A DNA stretch of 64,000 nt from DASZQL01 sp964391865 (lineage in GTDB: Bacteria; Planctomycetota; Phycisphaerae; Phycisphaerales; UBA1924), in NCBI GenBank assembly GCA_964391865.1, contig CAYMNQ010000003.1, forward strand, positions 248,001 through 312,000. Reading direction: 5' to 3'. Of this stretch, positions 32,991-40,957 are shown piece after piece; the first letter of the stretch is position 1, and each line of letters opens with the position of its first letter. The notes beneath the pieces were generated by a model. It was not told the origin of the DNA. It made no database searches and worked only from the letters and a program-made list of their open reading frames with translations. The translations under genes and the position numbers were made by a program.

Positions 32991-33797
32991 CTATTCTTGC
33001 TTTGACTTGTCTTGCTTTGGCGTACTCGGCGGCGGGTCTCTTTCAAGATCACGCTTCGCGATTCGTCCCGGGCTGAGCGGCGTGCCGTCGAGCTTGCGGT
33101 GGGTGGTGAATTCTTTGTCGCCCGGCTCGCGGGTGATGCTGCCCTTCGGATCGCCCTTCACGGTGCTGGTGCGCGGTGTGCTCGATGGCGGCTCGGCGTC
33201 GGGCTTGCCCCAGATAATGCACTCGACGGGTCGGCCCGACTTATCCGAGAGGAGCGCGTAGTCGGCGGTGTTGTTGAAGGCGTTGAACTTCGCTTCGTTA
33301 TCCATCGTGAAGACATACGCGCCGTGGAAGTTGTCGTTGGGTGTGCTCGGCGCTTTGCGCGCATCGCCCGCCGGGCCGGGGATCTTGGAGTCGAGCCCGT
33401 TGAAGACGACGACGGTCCCGCGCGGCGGGAGGTCAAAGGTGGGGAAGGTGAACGACACTCCCCGCGCCGCGCGCGGGGTTGAGGGTGTGCGCGGCCTGCC
33501 GCCGCTCTTGGAGTCGGAGTCGGCATCGCTCGTGTCGCGATCGTCGTCATCGCGCGGCGAGCGGAGCCGGTTGGTGATGGTCCAGCCTCGGAGCGAGACG
33601 GGTTCATCGGAGGTGTTGTGGAGTTCGATGAATTCATCGCCCACGGCGTCGCGCGCGCCGTCGGTTGTGGCGTCACCCTCCATGCCGGGGGGGACATTGT
33701 AGAGGAGCTCAGTGATGATGATTGGTGAATCTGGAGTCGTCGGCGCGGGATCAGCCGCGCCGGCGACGAACAGCAGCATCGAAGCAAGAGCAAACAT
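32991..33797 (-). CDS. secreted lamin-tail-domain protein
   Basis: 268 residues. Signal peptide (1-15), then an LTD-like domain: IIITELLYNVPP...GDEFIELHNTSDEPVSLRGWTI and PPRGTVVVFNG. It is interrupted by an Asp/Ser-rich insert (DDDDRDTSDADSDSKSGG). The Pro/Lys-rich tail is disordered. LTD domains occur on bacterial surface nucleases and adhesins; no enzyme part is present here. Confidence 0.75.
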   Translation of the reverse strand: MFALASMLLFVAGAADPAPTTPDSPIIITELLYNVPPGMEGDATTDGARDAVGDEFIELHNTSDEPVSLRGWTITNRLRSPRDDDDRDTSDADSDSKSGGRPRTPSTPRAARGVSFTFPTFDLPPRGTVVVFNGLDSKIPGPAGDARKAPSTPNDNFHGAYVFTMDNEAKFNAFNNTADYALLSDKSGRPVECIIWGKPDAEPPSSTPRTSTVKGDPKGSITREPGDKEFTTHRKLDGTPLSPGRIAKRDLERDPPPSTPKQDKSKQE

Positions 33798-33951
33798 CAG
33801 TTCAGCGTACCAATCAATCTTCGGGGGTGACGAGAGAGTTCAGGATGGGCTGAAGTGTGGGGTCGCCGAGTGCCGATCGTTGGCTAGAGTTGGACAGCGC
33901 GGCCGGCCCGCGTGCCGGCAAACGGGCACTTGCGAAAGACGGGGAGGCTGG

Positions 33952-34398
33952 ATGCTCGGCGTCTATCAAGTGGTGTACGAGAGCCGTTCATCCCGCAATC
34001 TGAGCGTGGACGACATGAGCGCGATCCTTCGCTCGTCGATACGGAACAACGGCCGGCTCGGGATCAGCGGGATTCTTGCGTACTGCCGCGGACGTTTCAT
34101 GCAGGTGCTCGAGGGTGATCGAGGGGCTGTTGATGAGGTCTTCGCGCGGATCATGCAAGATGATCGGCACAGGTCGCTGGTGCTGCTCTCCGGGCGCACC
34201 GTGAACTCGCGCGTGTTCGGGAACTGGCAGATGGGTTTCCTCGACTGGGAAAGCAACCCGATCCTCACGCCCGAGGCGTTCAGTGAACTGATTCGGTCGA
34301 TCGGGTCTGAAGTTCACGAAAACACGGAGCAGAGCGACGCGATCCGGCGGCTGGCGCAGTTCGCGGCGGGGCGCGTCATGCTTGCCACTGAGGCGTGA
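33952..34398 (+). CDS. BLUF-domain blue-light sensor
   Basis: 148 residues. GGGGAGG precedes ATG 33952. This is a single BLUF (FAD-binding) domain plus a short helical tail. The photocycle residues are all present: Tyr9 in VVYES, Asn33 in RNNGRLGISG, Gln51 in FMQVLEG, and the NWQMGF segment. It has no attached output domain, so it must act through a partner. It is flanked by minus-strand genes and is probably monocistronic. Confidence 0.88.
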   Translation: MLGVYQVVYESRSSRNLSVDDMSAILRSSIRNNGRLGISGILAYCRGRFMQVLEGDRGAVDEVFARIMQDDRHRSLVLLSGRTVNSRVFGNWQMGFLDWESNPILTPEAFSELIRSIGSEVHENTEQSDAIRRLAQFAAGRVMLATEA

Positions 34399-34432
34399 CC
34401 TGCGAGGGCTGCGCTGTTGCTCCGCCTGGCTT

Positions 34433-35665
34433 CTATTCTTTCGGTGTTGAATCGCGGCGGGCTGGCACAGGCGCGGCGTTCGCCCAGCCGGCGGGCTTCG
34501 GGGTGGCGGGCATCGCGAGGGCCATAAGCGCGCACGCGGTGCCGTAGTTCGCGGAGCGCGGGAAGACGCGGTCGTTCCATGAGCCGTCGTCGAGGCGGAC
34601 CTGGTAGAGGCGCTCGCGGAGAAGTTTGCGGTACTCGGGGCGGTCGCGCTCGGGGAGGAGTTCGATCGCCTGCGCCGCGGCGTGGTGCGCGAAGTAGAAG
34701 TAGTAGGGGGCCACGCCGAAGGGCGGCTCGTGTGTCTTCGGTTTGGCGCGGCGTTCATCGAGCCGGTCCCAGTGCGCGAAGAAGGCGTCGAGCGCGGAGC
34801 GCACGCGCGCGACATCAGAGCGCCCGGCGAGGAAGAGAGTTGATTCGGTGATGAGCATGCGCCCGGTCGCGCCCGGCACGCCGTCGGTGCGCCGGGCTTT
34901 GGCGGCGTCGCCCGAGTACTGAATCACGCCCGTCTCGCCCCGCCCGCGCTCGAGCGCGGCGAGGGCGCGCTCGACGAGCGCGCCGTCGACGGTCATGCCG
35001 GCGCTCTTGGCGGCGAAGAGGGCTTGCAGCGTGGCGCCGGTCATGAAGGGGGATTGGGGCGCGGGCTTGTCGCGTCCCGGCGGGCGGGCGTAGTTCCAGC
35101 CGCCAACCTGCGGGATTTCGAGGGATGTGATGCCGCTGAGGAAGAAGTCGGCGGCGCGCGTGGCGTCGTCGCTCTGATCGGCGGGGATGAGTTCGCGTGC
35201 GCGGAGTTCGCTGATGAGCGCGAGCCCGTAGCAGTAGCCCCAGGCGCGGACATCGTACCCGCCGTCGTAGTCGGCGAAGGACATCAGCGGGTGGGTGATG
35301 GAGAAGGTGATGAACGCCAGCGCGCGGCCGACGGCGTCGCGCCGGGGTTGATCTTCTTCGTAGCCGGGCGCGCGGAGAAGGGCCATCGCGCTGATGGCGG
35401 TGCCTCCCACGCGGTAGCCGATGGGGATCTGGCCGCCGACGCGGTAGACGCCCTCGTAAGGCCATTGGGACTTGGGCGAGTCGGCGGGCGCTGCGCCGTT
35501 CGCGTCGCCCGGCTCCTGCATGGTGAGGAGGAGCTCGACGGAGCGCGTGATGGCGGCGGGGTCGGGATCAGCTTCGGCGCGCTTCGCGAGTTCGGCGGGT
35601 TGCTGCGCGAGCAGGGATGAAGGCATCACAAGCGAGAAGATCAGAACTGCAATGCGGCTGTTCAT
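34433..35665 (-). CDS. secreted alpha/alpha-toroid (prenyltransferase-repeat-like) protein
   Basis: 410 residues from ATG 35665. Signal peptide (1-20). Helical repeats include DYDGGYDVRAWGYCYGLALISELRAR, IPQVGGWNYARPPG and LDDGSWNDR..FPRSANYGTACALMAL, which resemble the squalene-cyclase/prenyltransferase repeat. No DxDD-type catalytic motif is seen, so probably a binding or structural protein of the family common in planctomycetes. Confidence 0.65.
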   Translation of the reverse strand: MNSRIAVLIFSLVMPSSLLAQQPAELAKRAEADPDPAAITRSVELLLTMQEPGDANGAAPADSPKSQWPYEGVYRVGGQIPIGYRVGGTAISAMALLRAPGYEEDQPRRDAVGRALAFITFSITHPLMSFADYDGGYDVRAWGYCYGLALISELRARELIPADQSDDATRAADFFLSGITSLEIPQVGGWNYARPPGRDKPAPQSPFMTGATLQALFAAKSAGMTVDGALVERALAALERGRGETGVIQYSGDAAKARRTDGVPGATGRMLITESTLFLAGRSDVARVRSALDAFFAHWDRLDERRAKPKTHEPPFGVAPYYFYFAHHAAAQAIELLPERDRPEYRKLLRERLYQVRLDDGSWNDRVFPRSANYGTACALMALAMPATPKPAGWANAAPVPARRDSTPKE

Positions 35666-35669
35666 GGAA

Positions 35670-36074
35670 TCAAGGTACCGCGCCGTGCCGGGCTCTTGGA
35701 GGAGAGAGCGAGTACCACGCCGCGGCAAAGATCACGAGAAAGATAAGGTCGGCCCACGCGAAGTAGGTCCAGACCGGCGGGATCGAGCCGCGGAACCAGT
35801 GCCCGAGGACAACGCCGGCGTAGGAAATCTTGAGGAGCATCCCGAGGCGGATGATGGGTCGGTTGGTGATCGGATCGAGCGCGACGAGCGCGAAGCCGAG
35901 CCCGAAGGCGAGGATCAGCGCCGCGCCGAATTGAATGTACGCGGGATGGTTCGGGGGCGGGATGCCGAGCGCATCGTAGATGCGTTGGTGCGCGACAAGG
36001 AATGCGATCCCGAGCAGCCCGTCATAGAGCGCGGCGATCCAGAAGAATGGGCGGATCCAAGGTTTGACGAGCAT
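35670..36074 (-). CDS. four-helix membrane protein of a radical-SAM operon
   Basis: 134 residues. Four hydrophobic segments (about residues 8-28, 45-70, 78-95, 103-125). It starts 11 bp after the radical-SAM gene stop, so it is probably co-translated. No family assigned. Confidence 0.65.
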   Translation of the reverse strand: MLVKPWIRPFFWIAALYDGLLGIAFLVAHQRIYDALGIPPPNHPAYIQFGAALILAFGLGFALVALDPITNRPIIRLGMLLKISYAGVVLGHWFRGSIPPVWTYFAWADLIFLVIFAAAWYSLSPPRARHGAVP

Positions 36075-36085
36075 CGGCACCTCCC

Positions 36086-37423
36086 TCATGCGGCCTCGGC
36101 GGGAGCGGGCAGACCACGGCGCGACAGCGTATCGAGGAAGCCCTGTCGGCGGCGCGCGACGAACGACGGTTCGTACAGGCGGTGCGCGAGTTCGAGCAGG
36201 CCGCGTTGCAAGCGATCGGGCGTCATCGCGCGGGGGATGAAGTTCACGTCGAAGAGCGTGCAGCGGTCCCATGCGCCGGGCGCGATGATCCGCCCTTCCG
36301 ACAGCAGTCGCGAATACAGCGGTGTGCCGGGGAAGGGGGTCTGCACGGTGATCTGCACGTCGAAGAGCCCGGCGCGCTCGGCAAACGCGAACACTTCGTC
36401 GAAGGTGGCTTCGGTGTCGCCGTCGAGCCCGAGGATGAAGCAGCCGTTGACGGCGATGCCCGCGTCCTGGATCCGTCGCACGCCCTCTTCGTAGCGCGAG
36501 AGCTGTCGCAGCTTCCAGTTCGCGCGCGTCTCGATGCGGTCCAGCCCGGCGGGCGAGGGGCTCTCAAGCCCGATCAGCACCTCGCGGCAACCGGCGCGGC
36601 GCATCAGTTCGAGCAGGTCCGGGTCGTTTGCGATGGAGATATCGACCTCCGTGAACCAGCGGACTCTCTCGGGGATGAGCGCTTCGCACAAGGCGTGTGC
36701 GTGCTTGCGGTTCACAAAGCTGTTGTCGTCGGCGAACTCGATGAAGGGGTGACGCCAGAGCCGTTTGACTTCGCGGATCTCGGCGATGATGCGCTCGACG
36801 GGTTTCACCTTGTAGGCGCGGGTCAGCAGGATCGAGCCGGCGCAGAACTCGCATTGGTGCGGGCAGCCGCGGCTCGTCTGCACGGGGATGCGGTTGTACT
36901 TCTCGATGTCGAGCAGGTCGAAGCGCGGCATGGGTGAATGTGCGAAATCGAACTCGGGGTCGTTGTCCGCGAGCTCATAGCGGGGTCGCAGTTGCCCGGC
37001 GCGCCAGTCGGCGAGGAGCCGCGGCCAGTGCGGCTCCGCCTCGCCGATCACGATGGAATCCGCGTGCGCGGCGGCCTCGTCCGGGAGGGCGGTGACGTGC
37101 AGCCCGCCGAGGACGACGGGCACGCCCAGCGATCGGTAGTGATCCGCGACGGTGTAGGCATCGAACACCTGCGCGGAGAATGACGAGATCGCCACAAGGT
37201 CGTAACGGTCCGCGGGGAGGCCCTCGGCGCGAAGGTCGCGGATCTCGCGGTACTCGACCTCGATATCGGGTGGCGTGAGACCCGCGAGCGTCAGCAGGGA
37301 AAGGCTGGGCAGCGAAGCGATCACACGGCTGCGCTCAACCACGCCCGGCATCGTCAGACCGGCGCGGTTGAGTTCTTCGCTCCACGCGCGCACGCCGCTC
37401 ATCGCGATGAAGCCGATGCGCAT
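36086..37423 (-). CDS. B12-binding-type radical SAM protein
   Basis: 445 residues. The N-terminal half resembles a cobalamin-binding fold (LAGLTPPDIEVEYREIRD, DLVAISSFSAQ, VVLGGLHVTALPDEAAAHAD) but lacks an obvious DxHxxG. Then the radical-SAM cluster motif RGCPHQCEFCAG (C-x3-C-x2-C) and the TIM-barrel strands FIEFADDNSF and EVLIGLESPS follow. The substrate is unknown; relatives act on lipids, hopanoids and bacteriochlorophyll. The start ATG overlaps the stop of the upstream membrane gene by one base. Confidence 0.85.
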   Translation of the reverse strand: MRIGFIAMSGVRAWSEELNRAGLTMPGVVERSRVIASLPSLSLLTLAGLTPPDIEVEYREIRDLRAEGLPADRYDLVAISSFSAQVFDAYTVADHYRSLGVPVVLGGLHVTALPDEAAAHADSIVIGEAEPHWPRLLADWRAGQLRPRYELADNDPEFDFAHSPMPRFDLLDIEKYNRIPVQTSRGCPHQCEFCAGSILLTRAYKVKPVERIIAEIREVKRLWRHPFIEFADDNSFVNRKHAHALCEALIPERVRWFTEVDISIANDPDLLELMRRAGCREVLIGLESPSPAGLDRIETRANWKLRQLSRYEEGVRRIQDAGIAVNGCFILGLDGDTEATFDEVFAFAERAGLFDVQITVQTPFPGTPLYSRLLSEGRIIAPGAWDRCTLFDVNFIPRAMTPDRLQRGLLELAHRLYEPSFVARRRQGFLDTLSRRGLPAPAEAA

Positions 37424-37824
37424 CACATAACCTCGTTCTTGAGCATGCCCAACAGCGCGCCGATCCAGGAGATCGTCGCGCCCGTCAGCAGCAGGACCAC
37501 CGGGATGAAGAACCAGCGTGCGTTCGCCTTTCGCCACGCGGCGAGGGCGCACACGGCCGGCATCGTGACCGCCCCCGCGATGAACGACCACGAGGCGATC
37601 ACCGGCCACGGCGCGGAGAGCGCGAACCGCGTGACGGAGAGCGCGAAGAGCACGTTCAACATGCCGAGCGCGATCATCGCGATGTGACCCAGCCGGATCA
37701 GCCGGCGGGGCCAGGAGGAGTAGCCGCCCAGCCACTGTTCGTTCTCGAACTTCAACCCGAGCAGAACACCCGTGGTCATGCCGAGCCCGATCCAGAGCCA
37801 GCCGAAGAAGAGGTTGAGGTCCAT
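37423..37824 (-). CDS. four-helix membrane protein, first gene of the radical-SAM operon
   Basis: 133 residues. GGAGGG precedes ATG 37824. Four hydrophobic segments (about residues 5-22, 45-65, 73-95, 105-128). Its TGA overlaps the ATG of the radical-SAM gene (TGATG), implying translational coupling. No family recognised. Confidence 0.7.
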   Translation of the reverse strand: MDLNLFFGWLWIGLGMTTGVLLGLKFENEQWLGGYSSWPRRLIRLGHIAMIALGMLNVLFALSVTRFALSAPWPVIASWSFIAGAVTMPAVCALAAWRKANARWFFIPVVLLLTGATISWIGALLGMLKNEVM

Positions 37825-37977
37825 GTGCCCTCCCGCGGCTTCAATACGCGGTGCATCGATGGAACGATCCGTTGATCGTTCGAAGCTACGCCAATCCGTC
37901 ACAAGTTATTACGCACAAACATGCGCGAGTTTCACGCATGTCTGGTGTCTCTCGTGTGCGGACAGGTCAGAGCCGCT

Positions 37978-39285
37978 TTACCGATCCAACTCCGCCGCGA
38001 TCACATTCAGCGACCCCAGAATCGCCACCACATCCGCAAGCATGTGCCCCTCGGTCAGCTTCGCCATCACTTGATAGTTGATGAAGCTGGGCGGGCGGGT
38101 GCGGGCGCGCCAGGGGCGGGCGCCGCCGTCGGCGACGATGTAGTAGCCGAGTTCGCCGTTGGCGGTTTCGTTGGCGCCGTAGGCTTCGGCGATGGGGGCT
38201 TTCCAGCCGCGGTTGCTCATGATGAGCTCGAAGTGCTGGATGAGCCCTTCGATCGAGCCGTAGACCTCGCTCTTCTTGGGCTTCACCATTTTGCTGTCGG
38301 CAAAGGCGTCCATCGGCGTGCCGGTGATCTGCTTCCAGATGTCGTCGCTGAGCAGTTGGTTCACGATGCCGACGGACTGGCGCATCTCTTCGATGCGGAC
38401 CTGGAACCGGGCGTAGACGTCGCCGTCGGTGTGGACGGGGACCTGGAACTTCACCGGCTCGCGCCCCTGCCCGTCCCAGTTGTTCGCGTAGCAGAGGTAC
38501 GGCTCTTCCTTGCGCAGGTCGCGGGCGACGCCGCTGGCGCGGGCGACGGGGCCCGAGAGGCTCCACGCGATGGCCTCGTCGCGCGAGATGACGCCGACGC
38601 TTTCGGTGCGGTCGATGAAAATCTTGTTGCGGAGGACGAGCGCTTCGAGGTCCTTGATCGCCTGCGGCACTTCCTTGTTGACGATGTTGCTGACCATCGT
38701 ACGGAAGGTGTTGTCGTCGGGGAGTTCCTTCATCACGCCGCCGACGCGGGTCCAGTCGGGGTGGAAGCGCTGCCCGGAGATGTAATCGCAGAGGTCGTAG
38801 ATTTTCTCGCGGACGTTGAAGGCGTAAAGGAACCCGGTGAACGCGCCGAGGTCGAGCGCCGCCGCGCCGACGCAGAGCAGGTGGTCCTGGATGCGGGCGA
38901 CTTCGGCCATGATGGTGCGGACGACCTTGCAGCGCGGGGTGATATCGATGCCGAAGAGCGTCTCGGCGGCGTGGTGCCAGCAGATGTCGTTGGCGATGGG
39001 CGAGAGGTAGTTCATCCGCGAGACGATGGTGACGTACTGGTTGTAGTCGAGGTGCTCGCCGAGTTTTTCGAAGCCGGAATGGAGGTACCCGATGTGCGGC
39101 GTGCAGCGGGCGACGCGCTCGCCGTCGAGTTCGAGGACGAGGCGCAACGTGGTGTGCGTCGCGGGGTGCTGCGGGCCGAAGTTGAGGGTCCACCGGTCGC
39201 CGGTGTCGAGGTGACCCTTGAGATACTCGACGTTCTCGACGTCGGTGCTGTAGCCGTCGGTCGCGGGCTTGATGGTGTAGGGCAT
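37978..39285 (-). CDS. nuoD: NADH-quinone oxidoreductase subunit D, isolated
   Basis: 435 residues. This is the 49-kDa subunit of complex I, lining the quinone site. LNFGPQHPATHTTLRLVLELDGE, PHIGYLHSGFEKLGE, YVTIVSRMNYLSPIAND and the C-terminal GELGYYIVADGGARPWRARTRPPSF..DVVAILGSLNVIAAELDR are all typical. GGAG precedes ATG 39285. No other nuo gene is in the window; the gene appears monocistronic. Confidence 0.95.
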   Translation of the reverse strand: MPYTIKPATDGYSTDVENVEYLKGHLDTGDRWTLNFGPQHPATHTTLRLVLELDGERVARCTPHIGYLHSGFEKLGEHLDYNQYVTIVSRMNYLSPIANDICWHHAAETLFGIDITPRCKVVRTIMAEVARIQDHLLCVGAAALDLGAFTGFLYAFNVREKIYDLCDYISGQRFHPDWTRVGGVMKELPDDNTFRTMVSNIVNKEVPQAIKDLEALVLRNKIFIDRTESVGVISRDEAIAWSLSGPVARASGVARDLRKEEPYLCYANNWDGQGREPVKFQVPVHTDGDVYARFQVRIEEMRQSVGIVNQLLSDDIWKQITGTPMDAFADSKMVKPKKSEVYGSIEGLIQHFELIMSNRGWKAPIAEAYGANETANGELGYYIVADGGARPWRARTRPPSFINYQVMAKLTEGHMLADVVAILGSLNVIAAELDR

Positions 39286-39470
39286 GCGGCGGGACTCCGG
39301 GGGCCGGGGGATGGAGAGTATAGGGATGGGGCTTGGGGGTGGGGCTTGGGGCTTGAGGGGTGCGGGAGATGAAGTCGGAAGGGCGGAAGTCGGAAGTTGG
39401 AGAAAGAGCCGAGAAGGAAGTCAGTCTGCGGCGGAGAACTGGCTTGGACGCGCGAGCGTAGAGTGGGGCG
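39286..39470. repeat. intergenic text-repeat cluster upstream of nuoD
   Basis: Contains CTTGGGGG/CTTGGGG/CTTGAGG units (39328-39358) and the exact 25-base GTCGGAAG text (39373-39397) also found at 12-36. Confidence 0.6.
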
Positions 39471-39908
39471 ATGCTTGGGAGTGAGCGCGAGTGGCCGATG
39501 CCGGTGGATGAGGATCTGGCGGTGCTGTCGCGTCGGTGCCGGTGGGTTGAGCGTGCGGCGCGGGTGGCGGCGGCGATCGCCGTTCCGCCGGGGATGTTTG
39601 TCGGAGCTCTGATCGCGATGCCGCTGTATGTGATCTTGGGGCGGCTCCTCGGGACCGACGCGCTGGCTGCGCGCATTCTGACGGCGGCGGTGTATTTGAT
39701 TGGGCCGTTCGGACTCGGGCTCGGCGCGTGGTGGGCGGCGCGACGGTTTGGGCTGCACTACTTGGCGATCAAAGTGATGGAGCGGCGCGAGTGTTTCGGC
39801 TGCGGGTACTCGCTGGTCGGGCTGCCGGTGAATGAGGGGCGCGTGCGGTGCCCGGAGTGTGGCTATGCGTCGCTGGTGGTGGGTGAGTTGCCGGCTGGGG
39901 GCTTGTGA
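39471..39908 (+). CDS. membrane protein with zinc ribbon
   Basis: 145 residues. Two hydrophobic segments (about residues 32-58 and 67-90), then CFGCGYSLVGLPVNEGRVRCPECGY. Its 3' end overlaps the convergent gene 39863-40726 by 46 bp, and both proteins end in this type of ribbon region. ATG 39498 is an alternative start. Confidence 0.6.
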   Translation: MLGSEREWPMPVDEDLAVLSRRCRWVERAARVAAAIAVPPGMFVGALIAMPLYVILGRLLGTDALAARILTAAVYLIGPFGLGLGAWWAARRFGLHYLAIKVMERRECFGCGYSLVGLPVNEGRVRCPECGYASLVVGELPAGGL

Positions 39909-40726
39909 TTGTGTGGCTCATGTGTGGACGATGGCTCAGCGTCCGGCGTTGAGCGAACGAGGAGGATCGCGCACTCCTTCTCGCTCCACTCGTCGCCGCA
40001 CTCGGGGCAGCGATTAGAGGAGAGGCCTGTGATGTCGTACGAACAGTTCGGGCACACGCCGCGTTCGAACGACGCGGGGCGCGCCTCGATCCGGGCGCGA
40101 CGGCGCGTTTCGCCGACCCAGCCGAAGGTGCTGGCAACCACGCACGCGAACGCGAGAAGCCCGACATTCTTCGCGTAGCCGCCCCACAACGGGCGCGTGA
40201 TCGTGCCGTTGGCGGCGGCGACTCGGTCGCGGAACTCATCGACGACCGGGTTCGTGCCGGGCGGGTAGAAACGGTGGATCGCGATCTCGCGCACCTCCGC
40301 GAGTTCCTCGGGCGTGAGCGAGGGAGTGCCGCAGCCGCAGTACGCGGGGTCGATGCGGATCGTCCACGAAGCGATTTCTCGTGTGGGGAAGAGAATTCCG
40401 GTTCGGCGCCATCGCGGCCACGGACCGCTCACAATGGCGATGCTGGATTCATCGAGGTCGCTGGCGAGCACGATTCCGCCGCAGTCGCGCTCAACGAAGC
40501 CCTGCGCGTATCCCCAACAGCAGCAGCGTCGGCTGCTCAAGAGGCTGAACGGGAATCGCACGAGCGAGCCGACGAGAGACTCTCCCCCGAGCGTCGTGAA
40601 GAGCAAGACGTACAACACGAAGACGGAGAACAAGCTGAACCGCTTCGACGACCACCAACTCGGGAGTCGGTGCGGTCGCTCAAGCTTGGAGACTTCGCCC
40701 TGCATCGGCTGGACTCGCGGGAGCAT
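39863..40726 (-). CDS. membrane protein with CPNCSYDITGL zinc ribbon
   Basis: 287 residues. One N-terminal hydrophobic segment (about 33-60), an extracytoplasmic Cys-containing region (SSRRCCCWGYAQG, AYCGCG), a second hydrophobic segment (about 185-205), then CPNCSYDITGLSSNRCPECGDEW. The YDITGL...CPECG motif is a planctomycete hallmark. Function unknown. Confidence 0.6.
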   Translation of the reverse strand: MLPRVQPMQGEVSKLERPHRLPSWWSSKRFSLFSVFVLYVLLFTTLGGESLVGSLVRFPFSLLSSRRCCCWGYAQGFVERDCGGIVLASDLDESSIAIVSGPWPRWRRTGILFPTREIASWTIRIDPAYCGCGTPSLTPEELAEVREIAIHRFYPPGTNPVVDEFRDRVAAANGTITRPLWGGYAKNVGLLAFACVVASTFGWVGETRRRARIEARPASFERGVCPNCSYDITGLSSNRCPECGDEWSEKECAILLVRSTPDAEPSSTHEPHNHKPPAGNSPTTSDA

Positions 40727-40957
40727 GAAACGCTGGATCGTTGGCCGATACGGTGCGTGGCGAGAGTCAGTTGCTCGGCGTCCGCGGATCAGTTGAATCG
40801 AAATTCAGATTCCCGCGGCTATTCGGCAGTATTTGCCGGAACTGAGCTCGCCCAAGACTGTTCAGATTGCGCAAACGCTCGCTCATGTGGCCAGTTCCGG
40901 GCCGAGGTTCTACAGTGTGCGTGCCGAGAGTCGGCGACTCTCGCTGGAGCTTTCTTC
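40727..40957. promoter_or_regulatory. intergenic region before the alkaline phosphatase gene
   Basis: 231 bp. It has lower G+C than its surroundings (for example TTGAATCGAAATTCAGATTC near 40793-40812, with TCGAAATTCAGA). It presumably holds promoters for both divergent genes. No clear -35/-10 pair and no Pho-box-like direct repeat was recognised. Confidence 0.35.
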
